Under the pieces are notes generated by a model. That model made no database searches. It saw only the letters and a program-made list of their open reading frames with translations, and was not told where the DNA came from. Position numbers and translations under genes: made by a program. From contig CAYZDL010000003.1 of the NCBI GenBank assembly GCA_964477345.1, forward strand, positions 53,154 through 117,153: a stretch of DNA of 64,000 bases, given 5' to 3'. Below are positions 34,547 through 43,318 of this stretch, piece after piece (the first letter of the stretch is position 1; each line of letters opens with the position of its first letter). The stretch is from JAJZEO01 sp964477345 (lineage in GTDB: Bacteria; Chlamydiota; Chlamydiia; Chlamydiales; 2-12-FULL-49-11).

Positions 34547-34668
34547 AAACCATAAGAACAGGTATATTAGGATGGGTGGCTTTTTTTTGCAAGAAGCAAA
34601 CTATGTGTGTCGAATTTTTCTTGCAGAATGAGGTCGAAAAGGTGTAAAAAGGGGTATTGTATTCGCCG

Positions 34669-34841
34669 TATACCGAGAAGGATTCTAAAATTGGGAATTT
34701 TCGAAGCCGTGGCCGTGATAATAAATTAGGCGGTAGCCGTTGCCGAAGGCGAGCGTTGTTAGCAACAAGCGAGCTGCCAGCAAATTTAAAAACACAGACG
34801 GTGGCGATGAAAAAACTAATTTTGGAATTACGAGCGGTATA
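34669..34841. repeat. Imperfect palindromic MITE-like element with TA-ended termini
   Basis: The 173-bp stretch begins TATACCGAGAAGGATTCTAA and its reverse complement begins TATACCGCTCGTAATTCCAA; the two halves pair over most of their length. The centre holds GCGTTGTTAGCAACAAGC. The ends read TATACC...GGTATA, so a TA target duplication is possible. A 61-codon frame through it (34657-34842) is a by-product. It fills the 34547-34860 intergenic space together with the tRNA-Gly leader. Confidence 0.7.
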
Positions 34842-34860
34842 GACCAACGTTGAAGGGACC

Positions 34861-37800
34861 ATGCTAAATGTCAGAAAGTTAAAACAAGACTTTTCCCAGA
34901 GTGTTCTGAGAGAGGGAAAGGAATTGTTTGATGATAAAAAAGTTTTTTCAGCTAAAATTATCCATATTGACTCAGACACACTCAGAATTGCCGCCAAAGT
35001 CGGTGGACAATACGACAACACTTATGAAAGTGTGATCGAAATCGATCGGAATGAATGTGAGACAATCGATTCAGATTGTGATTGTCCCTACCATTACGAT
35101 TGTCAACATTTGGCCGCACTCCTTTTCTATCTAGAGGCGAATCTCGATGGGATTTTGGTCGAATATTCAAAAGAGAACAATCTCGAACATTTAGCCGCTC
35201 AATCGGGACTTGATGAAGACCAAAAAGTCGAATTATTTGAAGCGGTCAAAGAAGCTGTTTCCAAGGAAGAAGAGAGAAAAGATGTCCAGTATCATCGTGA
35301 ATTGATGCAAGAGTACATCGTCGCCTCTAAGATTTTGGCTAAATCTCCGTTTTTCCTTCCAAAAGAGGAAGGCAAGGTAGATCGGGCCGAGATTAACATG
35401 ATTTATTCTCTTCCTGAGCTCGAGGCTCAAGTTAGGCCAATAGTTGAATTGCAACTTGCTTTGAGACTCCCTTCGCGCTCAAAACCGCTGCACATCCCTG
35501 TGGCGAAAGATTTTTTGGATGGAATCCGGTATGAGGAGCCTTTATTCATTGGGGGGAAAAGATATCTATTTACAACCGACTCTTTCAGCGCAGAGTTTCG
35601 TGAAATTATGCGTATGTTAATCGACTATGCGAGGGTCCACGATAAGGCAACCACGGAACGAGGTCAGAGATCTGCTTTTATGGAGATGAAATCTTTTGGA
35701 TTGATTCTTGCTGCAGCTTTTGATGTTGTAAATCGAGGCATGAACAAACGGACTCAAAAAGTAGAAGATGCTGAGCTTCCTATATTGCCAGGCATCTACG
35801 AAGGCAGTTTAGAGTCGCCGTTGAGATTTTCTTATCACCCGGCGATTTTTAACATGGCTTTGGAGTACATTTCGCCCCCAGCCTCGAAAATTTTGTTAAA
35901 TCCTACGATCAGTATTGCCAATAAGACAGTGATGCTCGAGGATGTTTGCTTCTACGAAGCCGCATTCCCGGGAATGATTCACGATCACGTTTATTATCGA
36001 TTCTTACCGCAAGTGACTCGGCAACATTTGATGCAATTGTCTGAAATTCGCGAAATTACTGTTCCAGAACCACTTTTTGGAACATTTGTCGAAAATTCCC
36101 TCCCTGAGCTGGCCAAATTTGCTGAAATAAGCAATCAAGAGTGTATCAATAAGTTTGACACAATCCCTTTTGTAGGACCATTGAAGGCTGTTTGCGATAT
36201 CTCTTTCCTTGATGGGGAATTAGAGGCTTCAATAAAATTTCTCTACGATGGCATTGAGATCCCTGCTGTGGCTGAGTCGTTGATAAAGGATCATTTGATC
36301 TCCTTTATCCAAAAAGACGGGATATTGGCAAGGAACTTAGTAGAAGAAAGAAAGGTGATGGAGGACCTTTTCCGTGATTTCGTTTACGATGAAGAAAATC
36401 GTACGTTTATTGCGAAGTCGGAAAAGAAAATTGTTGAATTCATGACTGAGATGATACCTAGAAATCAGGGCAATGTTCAGTTTAATTGTCCTCAGAACCT
36501 TCTCGATCAGTTTATTTATGATAAGAGCGAGTTTATTCTTGAGCTTACCCACACCGATAGAATGGATGTTTACGATATTCAGTTAACTGTGAAAGGTGAT
36601 TTACTGGGTGTTAGCTTAGATAGACTTTGGGAGTGCCTAATATCTAAAAAGGCCTTCTTGGAATTAGAGACAAAGAAAGGCAAGAAGAAAGAGGGGTCGG
36701 CAAAAATCCCGAAAATATTAGTGCTCGATTTAAATCGCATCGGGTCAGTAGTGCAACTCTTTGATGAACTTGGTATTGAAAAATTTGACAATCATAAGCT
36801 ACGTTGCCCGCTCTGGACGCTTGCAAACATTGATGCGGCCCAATTTGAAGGGCTTCCTGTTAAATTTTCTATTTCACAGAGATTAACTGAGATCAGGCAA
36901 CAAATGCTTGGAGAAAAAGAGGTAATCTTCTCTCCTGTTCCGAGTTCGATTAAGGCCGATCTTAGACCTTATCAAACTGAGGGGGTTCACTGGCTTGAAA
37001 GATTGCGTAAAATGTACCTCAATGGAATCTTGGCCGATGACATGGGTCTTGGGAAGACAGTTCAGGCAATCGTTGCATTGACGCAGAATCGTGAAACAAT
37101 GAAGGAGCCGTCTCTTGTGGTCTGCCCTACTTCCTTGCTCTACAACTGGAAGGAAGAGCTTTCTCGATTTAATGGTCAATTGAAAGCCCTTGTGATCGAT
37201 GGAATTCCGGGTCAAAGAAAGAAATTGATTGAAAAAATCGATGACTACGATGTGATCATTACTTCATATAGCCTCCTACAAAAAGATATCGATAAGTATG
37301 AAGAATGGACGTTTGCCTATGTGGTCCTCGATGAGGCTCAGCATATTAAAAACAGAGGGACAAGGAACGCTAAATCGGTGAAAGCCTTGAATGCTCACCA
37401 TAGAGTGATCTTGTCGGGAACTCCGATCGAGAACTCGCTTGATGAGCTTTGGTCTCTCTTTGACTTCCTCATGCCGGGCTTCTTGAGCTCATATGATCGA
37501 TTTGTCGAAAAATACATTCGTGTAGCAGGACAAGAGCAGCAAAAGAACCTTGAGTATCTACGCAAAAAGGTAGCTCCTTTCATCTTACGCAGGATGAAGG
37601 CCGATGTGTTGAAAGATTTGCCTCCAGTTTCAGAGCTTGTCTACCACTGCCAGCTTACCGATGTTCAAAAGGAACTTTACAAATCGTATGCAGCGTCGGC
37701 GTTGGGCGAATTGACCAAGCTTGTCGAAAGAGATGGATTTGATAAGGTGCAAATTCACGTTCTTGCCACTTTAACTAGGTTAAAGCAAATTTGCTGCCAC

Positions 37801-38349
37801 CCAGCAATTTTTGCAAAGAAAGAGGCAGAGCCATACGATTCAGCCAAGTACGAAATGTTATGCGATCTTCTCGACACCTTGGTTGAGGGGGGGCACAAAA
37901 CGGTCATCTTCTCTCAATACACGAAGATGCTCCAAATTATGAGAAACGATTTCGAGCAAAAAGGGATTCCTTTCTTGTATCTCGATGGAGCAAGTAAAAA
38001 TCGCCTAGAGATCGTGCATGAATTCAATGAATCAAAAAACATTCCCGTCTTCTTGGTTTCTCTCAAGGCGGGCGGCACAGGACTCAACCTCGTAGGAGCT
38101 GACACAGTCATCCATTATGACATGTGGTGGAACCCCGCTGTCGAAAACCAGGCTACGGACCGTGTCCATCGCATGGGTCAACAGCAAAACGTCTCTGTCT
38201 ACAAGCTTGTGACTCTCAATACGATTGAGGAGAAGATCGTCGAGATGCAAAGGCGTAAGAAGGGGATTGTGAAAAAAGTGGTCTCTTCAGATGATGAGGT
38301 GATGTCAAAGCTTACTTGGGAAGATGTCCTAGAGCTATTGCAGACTTAA
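34861..38349 (+). CDS. SNF2/SWI family DNA helicase-like ATPase with SWIM zinc finger
   Basis: 1162 aa, ATG with AAGGGA upstream. SWIM finger near the start (C73, C75, C81, H83 in DCDCPYHYDCQH), a long middle region, then the SNF2 ATPase: Walker A GILADDMGLGKTVQAI, DEAQHIKNRGT, helicase-C motif QATDRVHRMGQQQNVS. Such proteins remodel DNA-protein complexes, and the chlamydial copy (CT708) sits at the same place next to tig and mreB. The last 16 residues (MSKLTWEDVLELLQT) occur again, degenerate, at 39161-39211 after a two-gene insert. Confidence 0.93.
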   Translation: MLNVRKLKQDFSQSVLREGKELFDDKKVFSAKIIHIDSDTLRIAAKVGGQYDNTYESVIEIDRNECETIDSDCDCPYHYDCQHLAALLFYLEANLDGILVEYSKENNLEHLAAQSGLDEDQKVELFEAVKEAVSKEEERKDVQYHRELMQEYIVASKILAKSPFFLPKEEGKVDRAEINMIYSLPELEAQVRPIVELQLALRLPSRSKPLHIPVAKDFLDGIRYEEPLFIGGKRYLFTTDSFSAEFREIMRMLIDYARVHDKATTERGQRSAFMEMKSFGLILAAAFDVVNRGMNKRTQKVEDAELPILPGIYEGSLESPLRFSYHPAIFNMALEYISPPASKILLNPTISIANKTVMLEDVCFYEAAFPGMIHDHVYYRFLPQVTRQHLMQLSEIREITVPEPLFGTFVENSLPELAKFAEISNQECINKFDTIPFVGPLKAVCDISFLDGELEASIKFLYDGIEIPAVAESLIKDHLISFIQKDGILARNLVEERKVMEDLFRDFVYDEENRTFIAKSEKKIVEFMTEMIPRNQGNVQFNCPQNLLDQFIYDKSEFILELTHTDRMDVYDIQLTVKGDLLGVSLDRLWECLISKKAFLELETKKGKKKEGSAKIPKILVLDLNRIGSVVQLFDELGIEKFDNHKLRCPLWTLANIDAAQFEGLPVKFSISQRLTEIRQQMLGEKEVIFSPVPSSIKADLRPYQTEGVHWLERLRKMYLNGILADDMGLGKTVQAIVALTQNRETMKEPSLVVCPTSLLYNWKEELSRFNGQLKALVIDGIPGQRKKLIEKIDDYDVIITSYSLLQKDIDKYEEWTFAYVVLDEAQHIKNRGTRNAKSVKALNAHHRVILSGTPIENSLDELWSLFDFLMPGFLSSYDRFVEKYIRVAGQEQQKNLEYLRKKVAPFILRRMKADVLKDLPPVSELVYHCQLTDVQKELYKSYAASALGELTKLVERDGFDKVQIHVLATLTRLKQICCHPAIFAKKEAEPYDSAKYEMLCDLLDTLVEGGHKTVIFSQYTKMLQIMRNDFEQKGIPFLYLDGASKNRLEIVHEFNESKNIPVFLVSLKAGGTGLNLVGADTVIHYDMWWNPAVENQATDRVHRMGQQQNVSVYKLVTLNTIEEKIVEMQRRKKGIVKKVVSSDDEVMSKLTWEDVLELLQT

Positions 38350-38374
38350 TTCAAGAGTTAGATGAGGCTTTTGT

Positions 38375-38404
38375 TTGACAGATTATCAATTATTTTGATA
38401 AAAT
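38375..38404 (+). promoter_or_regulatory. Promoter of the small two-gene cassette
   Basis: Consensus -35 TTGACA (38375-38380), 18-nt spacer, TAAAAT (38399-38404), with the first ATG 10 nt later. Confidence 0.6.
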
Positions 38405-38413
38405 TTGCTACCT

Positions 38414-38605
38414 ATGGAATTAACAAGGCACATTATCTTTAAGCTTTTCTTTTTGCTCGTGGCTATACCCATTTTTGCCTATGGGTTAATGTATAGCATT
38501 GAGAGTTTAACAAAAGCTTGGAAGAGTGGAAGTAAAGTTAAAAAATGGTGGGCTCTTTGCCTTTCTTTATTGTTCTTAGCCATAGCATTAGGAGGCCTAA
38601 ATTGA
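38414..38605 (+). CDS. Small membrane protein (63 aa), unknown
   Basis: 63 aa from the ATG at 38414 (MELTRHIIF). Two hydrophobic helices (FKLFFLLVAIPIFAYGLMY and WWALCLSLLFLAIALGGL) separated by a Lys-rich loop. The stop overlaps the next start as TTGA. It sits in the insert between the helicase and its duplicated tail. Confidence 0.55.
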   Translation: MELTRHIIFKLFFLLVAIPIFAYGLMYSIESLTKAWKSGSKVKKWWALCLSLLFLAIALGGLN

Positions 38606-39156
38606 AACGATCCTTTTTTGCATTGGTCGTATCTTGTTTCACTTTTCCCCTATTCGCAAGTGGTCTAAATTTGGAGCACGTCTGTTTAAAAACTTGCAAT
38701 TCCTCTGCTCATTTTTGTCATAACTATCTTAATTCAAAAAGAACTATTTCTGACGTACAAGACTTGTTATTAAAGATATATAAGGTTTTCCCCGTTTTTC
38801 AAACAATGACGATAGGTGAATTGAAAGACGTTGTTATGAGTAGTCTAAAACAAATGGATCCATCAATAGAAGACGAAAAGTTAAATCTGTTGTCTGAATC
38901 ATATTCTCTTTTTTTAGCCCATGATACAGCACTTCTGAGTGAGCTCAACTTTATCAATGATAACGAGGATATCCCGGCAGGTCTTGTATTTGGTTTAATT
39001 GAAATTGGATGTGGAGCTCTTCTGTGGTTAACTCCATTCAAGCATGTTGGCTCTGGATTAATGGTAGATGGTACTCGTAGGATATTCAATCAGCTTGAAC
39101 TAAAAGACAGGGATAATCAGACCGTTACAGAAACTTCTTTTGAAGCACAAAATTAA
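38602..39156 (+). CDS. Putative secreted/periplasmic protein (184 aa), unknown
   Basis: 184 aa from a TTG at 38602, chosen because GGAGG lies 6 nt upstream and the result begins with a clean signal peptide (KRSFFALVVSCFTFPLFASG). The longer frame to 38545 starts inside the previous gene. Cysteines at CLKTCNSSAHFC suggest disulfides. The C-terminal part has a hydrophobic stretch (GLVFGLIEIGCGALLWLTP). It is translationally coupled to the 63-aa membrane protein, suggesting a pair. Not recognised. Confidence 0.55.
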   Translation: MKRSFFALVVSCFTFPLFASGLNLEHVCLKTCNSSAHFCHNYLNSKRTISDVQDLLLKIYKVFPVFQTMTIGELKDVVMSSLKQMDPSIEDEKLNLLSESYSLFLAHDTALLSELNFINDNEDIPAGLVFGLIEIGCGALLWLTPFKHVGSGLMVDGTRRIFNQLELKDRDNQTVTETSFEAQN

Positions 39157-39160
39157 ATCA

Positions 39161-39211
39161 GTGGTGTCGAAACTTCCTTGGGAAGATGTCCTCAAGCTGC
39201 TACAGAATTAG
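39161..39211 (+). pseudogene. Duplicated 3' end of the SNF2 helicase gene
   Basis: Reads VVSKLPWEDVLKLLQN then TAG, matching the helicase C-terminus VMSKLTWEDVLELLQT with four changes. At nucleotide level CTTGGGAAGATGTCCT is identical. It is a relic showing that the two-gene cassette lies between the helicase and a copy of its own tail. Confidence 0.8.
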
Positions 39212-39472
39212 AGAATTTTATTCCTCTGTCCCCGCCTTTGGACATGCCACTCTCCGTAAATTGGAATATCTCGAAGCATAAGAACTAAAATCAACCATTC
39301 TTCTATCTTTCGATCCCTACTATTTTTCTTTAATTCTAAGATTAAAAATGGGTAAGGGCAGAGGCAGGGAATGGTGGATGGGATTGGGAAATAAGAGGTG
39401 TAAAACGATTGCGTGGAATGCGTGTCTAAGGTAACATGGGAAATATTTTGGCATTAACCTCGTGAGCACACT

Positions 39473-40564
39473 ATGAAAGAAGCGATTTTGGATAGAAGGA
39501 ACATCAAAAAACTGGGAAAAGTATTTATTAATAAGTGGCGGAATATCACGGGGCTTTTTACGAACGATATCGGGATCGACTTAGGTACCGCTAACACATT
39601 GGTTTATGTGCGGGGTAAGGGGATTGTTTTGGCAGAGCCTTCTGTAGTAGCCGTCGATTCAGTCACAGGTGAGGTGTTAGCAGTGGGTCAGCGTGCTAAA
39701 GCGATGCTTGGAAAAACTCCGAGAAAGATTCACGCCGTTCGTCCTATGAAAGATGGTGTCATTGCAGACTTTGAAATTGCCGAAGGGATGATTAGGGCTT
39801 TACTCAAACGTGTAACTCCTTCAAGAAGTATCTTTAGACCAAAAATCTTGATTGCCGTTCCTTCTGGGATTACCGGCGTAGAGAAAAGAGCGGTAGAAGA
39901 CTCTGCATTAAGAGCAGGGGCTCAAGAGGTGATTTTGATCGAAGAGCCAATGGCTGCTGCTATTGGTGTCGATTTACCAGTCCATGAGCCTGCAGCAAGC
40001 ATGATTGTCGATATCGGCGGTGGTACAACAGAGATTGCAATTATTTCCCTCGGTGGAATTGTAGAGAGCAGGTCACTTCGAATTGGTGGTGATGAGTTTG
40101 ATGAGTGCATCATCAACTATATGCGCCGTACTTACAATTTGATGATCGGTCCTAGGACTGCCGAAGAGATCAAAATTACTATTGGATCTGCCTATCCTCT
40201 AGGTGACAACGAACTTGAAATGGAAGTCCGCGGCAGAGATCAGGTCGCAGGATTGCCGATTACAAAGCGTATCAATTCTGTTGAAGTTCGTGAGTGCTTG
40301 GCTGAGCCAATCCAGCAGATCATCGAGAGTGTCAAGCTAACACTCGAAAAATGTCCACCTGAACTTGCTGCTGATTTAGTTGAGCGAGGGATGGTTCTTG
40401 CTGGCGGTGGTGCCTTGATTAAGGGGCTCGATAAGTTGCTCATCAAAGAGTGCGGGTTGCCAGTCATTATTGCTCCAAGTCCTCTTCTTGCTGTTTGTTT
40501 AGGCACAGGAAAAGCCCTTGAATATCTTGATCGTTTCAAAAAGAAAAGAGCTTTAGTAGGTTAG
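39473..40564 (+). CDS. mreB: Cell-shape/septum actin homologue MreB
   Basis: 363 aa. Actin-fold motifs: phosphate-1 NDIGIDLGTANTLVY, phosphate-2 IVDIGGGTTEIAIIS, and adenosine LAGGGALIKGLD. It has about 28 extra residues at the N-terminus (MKEAILDRRNIKKLGKVF). In chlamydiae MreB directs peptidoglycan synthesis at the division plane in place of FtsZ. The gene is followed 3 nt later by the PEPCK gene, as in C. trachomatis CT709-CT710. The 261 bp upstream (39212-39472) hold no gene. Confidence 0.97.
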   Translation: MKEAILDRRNIKKLGKVFINKWRNITGLFTNDIGIDLGTANTLVYVRGKGIVLAEPSVVAVDSVTGEVLAVGQRAKAMLGKTPRKIHAVRPMKDGVIADFEIAEGMIRALLKRVTPSRSIFRPKILIAVPSGITGVEKRAVEDSALRAGAQEVILIEEPMAAAIGVDLPVHEPAASMIVDIGGGTTEIAIISLGGIVESRSLRIGGDEFDECIINYMRRTYNLMIGPRTAEEIKITIGSAYPLGDNELEMEVRGRDQVAGLPITKRINSVEVRECLAEPIQQIIESVKLTLEKCPPELAADLVERGMVLAGGGALIKGLDKLLIKECGLPVIIAPSPLLAVCLGTGKALEYLDRFKKKRALVG

Positions 40565-40567
40565 CCT

Positions 40568-42316
40568 TTGCAATATCCTTCTCTTATCGAAGAGATCAAA
40601 GTCCTTTGTCTTCCAGACAAAATCGTAGTTTGCGATGGGTCTTCTGAAGAATATCAGCAAATCACTGAGATGATGTGCAAAAATGGAACCTTGACGAAAC
40701 TCAAGAGAGAGGGCTCCTTTTATGCACGTACAGATCCTAGCGATGTAGCCAGAAGCGAAGAATCTGTTTTTATCTGTAGTGATCACGAGGATGATGCAGG
40801 TCCGACAAATCATTGGGTTGCCCCCCAAGAAATGAAAAAGCGCCTTGATCTTCTTTTTGCAGGATGCATGAAGGGAAGAACGATGTATGTAATTCCCTAC
40901 TCTATGGGGATTCCTGGTTCTTCCATGGTGAAGTATGGGATTGAAATTACGGACTCTCCCTATGTTGTTGCCAGCATGCATATCATGACGCGTATGGGAA
41001 GTGGTGTTTTAAGAGAAATTGAAAAGGGAGAAAAATTCACACTGGGTATTCATTCGGTCGGAATGCCGCTTGAGAAGGGGGATAAAGATCTTCATTGGCC
41101 TTGCAACGAAGAGAAAGTGATCGCCCACTTTCCCAAGACACAAGAAGTTTGGTCGTTTGGAAGTGGGTACGGGGGAAATGCACTGATTGGTAAGAAGTGT
41201 TTTGCCCTTAGGATCGCATCTACCATGGCAAGAGACGAAGGTTGGATGGCTGAGCATATGCTGATCATGGGGGTCACCAATCCTCAAGGGGTGAAAAAGT
41301 ATTTCGCTGCCGCTTTTCCAAGTGCTTGTGGGAAGACAAATCTTGCGATGATGAGATCGAGTCTACCTGGATGGGAAGTGACATGTGTCGGTGACGATAT
41401 TGCTTGGATGAAGTTTGATCAAGAGGGTGTTCTAAGAGCGATCAATCCTGAAAATGGTTTTTTTGGGGTAGCTCCAGGAACGTCTCTCTCCACAAACCCT
41501 TATGCGATGCGCACGGTTGAGAAGAACACCATTTTTACTAACGTAGCTCTCACTGATGATGGCGATGTTTGGTGGGAGAGGATGACACAAGAGCCGCCGC
41601 ACCATTTGACTGATTGGAAGGGGATTTCTTGGACTCCACAAGCAGAGTCACCTGCAGCTCATCCCAATTCTCGCTTTACAACTCCAATTAATCAATGTCC
41701 GATCCTCGATGAGCGTGCATTTGATCCAGAGGGGGTCCCGATTGAGGGGATCATTTTTGGGGGCAGGAGATCGTCGCTTCTTCCTCTTGTCATGCAAGCA
41801 AAAAGTTGGAGGCAGGGAGTCTTCTATGGAGCAGGGCTGACATCTGAGACAACCGCTGCAGCCAAAGGGTCTGTAGGGCAGCTACGGCACGACCCTTTTG
41901 CGATGCTCCCTTTCTGCGGCTACCATATGGCCGACTATTTTTCCCATTGGCTTGGCTTGCAAAAATCAGGGCGGAAAATGCCGCAAATTTTTTCTGTGAA
42001 CTGGTTTCGTAAAGATAGTGCAGGCAACTTTTTGTGGCCAGGATTTGGAGAAAATATCCGGGTCATTAAATGGATGTTTGAAAGAATTGAAGGGAAGGTC
42101 GAGGCTAGAGATGAACCGGTGGGTTTTTTGCCTCTAACACTCGATACAGAAGGGCTTAATTTAGCCCCAGGGGTGCTCGAAAAGCTTCTCCTTGTCAATC
42201 ATCATGGCTATCTTGGCAACATTGAGCAAGAAAAGGAATATTTCGCCCTTTTTGGTGACCAATTGCCCAAAGAATTGTTATTCGAATTAGAAGAAATCGA
42301 GAAAGGGTTAACATGA
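40568..42316 (+). CDS. pckG: Phosphoenolpyruvate carboxykinase (GTP)
   Basis: 582 aa, TTG start at 40568, 3 nt after mreB. Signature of the GTP class is FPSACGKTNLAMM, with the PEP/oxaloacetate site MGVTNPQG and guanine-site region near FEGSN-type NWFRKDSAGNFLWPGFGEN. It converts oxaloacetate to PEP for gluconeogenesis from host carbon. It overlaps dtd in an ATGA. The length is close to the 600-aa family norm. Confidence 0.95.
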   Translation: MQYPSLIEEIKVLCLPDKIVVCDGSSEEYQQITEMMCKNGTLTKLKREGSFYARTDPSDVARSEESVFICSDHEDDAGPTNHWVAPQEMKKRLDLLFAGCMKGRTMYVIPYSMGIPGSSMVKYGIEITDSPYVVASMHIMTRMGSGVLREIEKGEKFTLGIHSVGMPLEKGDKDLHWPCNEEKVIAHFPKTQEVWSFGSGYGGNALIGKKCFALRIASTMARDEGWMAEHMLIMGVTNPQGVKKYFAAAFPSACGKTNLAMMRSSLPGWEVTCVGDDIAWMKFDQEGVLRAINPENGFFGVAPGTSLSTNPYAMRTVEKNTIFTNVALTDDGDVWWERMTQEPPHHLTDWKGISWTPQAESPAAHPNSRFTTPINQCPILDERAFDPEGVPIEGIIFGGRRSSLLPLVMQAKSWRQGVFYGAGLTSETTAAAKGSVGQLRHDPFAMLPFCGYHMADYFSHWLGLQKSGRKMPQIFSVNWFRKDSAGNFLWPGFGENIRVIKWMFERIEGKVEARDEPVGFLPLTLDTEGLNLAPGVLEKLLLVNHHGYLGNIEQEKEYFALFGDQLPKELLFELEEIEKGLT

Positions 42317-42756
42317 GAGTTTTAGTACAACGAGTAGCCGATGCTCAAGTGAAAGTTGATGGTGCAGTAGTAGGTGCTATCGATAAGGGGCTTCTTCTCT
42401 ACGTTGGCTTCAAAGAAGGTGATCCTGAAGGGTTGATTAAGCTTCATGCAGAAAAAGTGGTCAATCTCCGGATATTTCCCGATCACGAGGGCAAAATGAA
42501 CCTCTCGGTTCGAGAGTCGGAAGGGGGGCTTTTGGTTATTTCACAATTTACCCTCTATGGTGATGTCAAGAACGGGCGTCGTCCCTCATTTACTGAGGCG
42601 ATGAGACCGGATCTTGCTCGCGAATACTATGAAAAATTCTGCTACGCATGTAAAGAATGCTACCCTGAAGGGAAAATTGAAAGGGGAAAATTTGGGGCGA
42701 TGATGCAGGTTTCTGCCGTCAATCAAGGCCCCATTAACTTTATCGTAGAATTGTAA
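42313..42756 (+). CDS. dtd: D-aminoacyl-tRNA deacylase
   Basis: 147 aa. SQFTLYGDVKNGRRPSF motif and the cross-subunit Gly-cisPro motif near the C-terminus (NQGPINF). It removes D-amino acids mis-attached to tRNA. Start overlaps the pckG stop (ATGA). Convergent with ndk, separated by 3 nt. Confidence 0.95.
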   Translation: MRVLVQRVADAQVKVDGAVVGAIDKGLLLYVGFKEGDPEGLIKLHAEKVVNLRIFPDHEGKMNLSVRESEGGLLVISQFTLYGDVKNGRRPSFTEAMRPDLAREYYEKFCYACKECYPEGKIERGKFGAMMQVSAVNQGPINFIVEL

Positions 42757-42759
42757 CCT

Positions 42760-43200
42760 TTACTTTGCAGATTTTGATCCATTTCTGGGGCAAAGTTCAT
42801 CATGAGAGAAGAAAAATGCGATCTCTATTTTGGCGTTGTCCAAAGAATCAGATCCATGGACGGCATTGGCGTCAATCGATTCGGCAAATTCGCGGCGGAT
42901 CGTTCCGTGAGCTGCATCCTTAGGATTTGTAGCTCCCATGATATCTCGGTTTTTCTGAACAGCTCCGACTCCTTCCAAAACAGTAATAAGAACAGGACCA
43001 GAGGTCATGAACTCAACCAACTCTCCATAGAAAGGTCGATGAGCGTGAATTTTATAAAATTCTTTTGCCTCTTCTTCTGTGAGATGAGCCATTTTAGCGG
43101 CGATGATTCTTAATCCGCCATCTTCAAATTTAGTTAAAATTCTACCTATTACATTTTTTCCGACACAGTCAGGTTTAATGATCGATAAGGTTCTTTCCAT
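42760..43200 (-). CDS. ndk: Nucleoside diphosphate kinase
   Basis: 146 aa. ATP site start RTLSIIKPDCVGKN, catalytic His in NAVHGSDS (about residue 117), and GTIRREFAESIDANAVHGSD block. It balances NTP pools; the chlamydial enzyme matters because these bacteria import nucleotides. A short C-terminal extension SHDELCPRNGSKSAK is present. Confidence 0.96.
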   Translation of the reverse strand: MERTLSIIKPDCVGKNVIGRILTKFEDGGLRIIAAKMAHLTEEEAKEFYKIHAHRPFYGELVEFMTSGPVLITVLEGVGAVQKNRDIMGATNPKDAAHGTIRREFAESIDANAVHGSDSLDNAKIEIAFFFSHDELCPRNGSKSAK

Positions 43201-43318
43201 TGTGCATAGTCTCCTAGTAAATACAGGGGAGGATCATATCAAGCTCTTGATTAATTCACAAGATGTTAACAAGTTTCTTTAAGGAGAAAGAAAAACCAAC
43301 TTTCTTTATAATAGGGCC

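Noticed and set aside
34657..34842. 61-codon frame in the intergenic region
   Set aside because: It spans the palindromic element exactly and has no ribosome site; explained by the hairpin.
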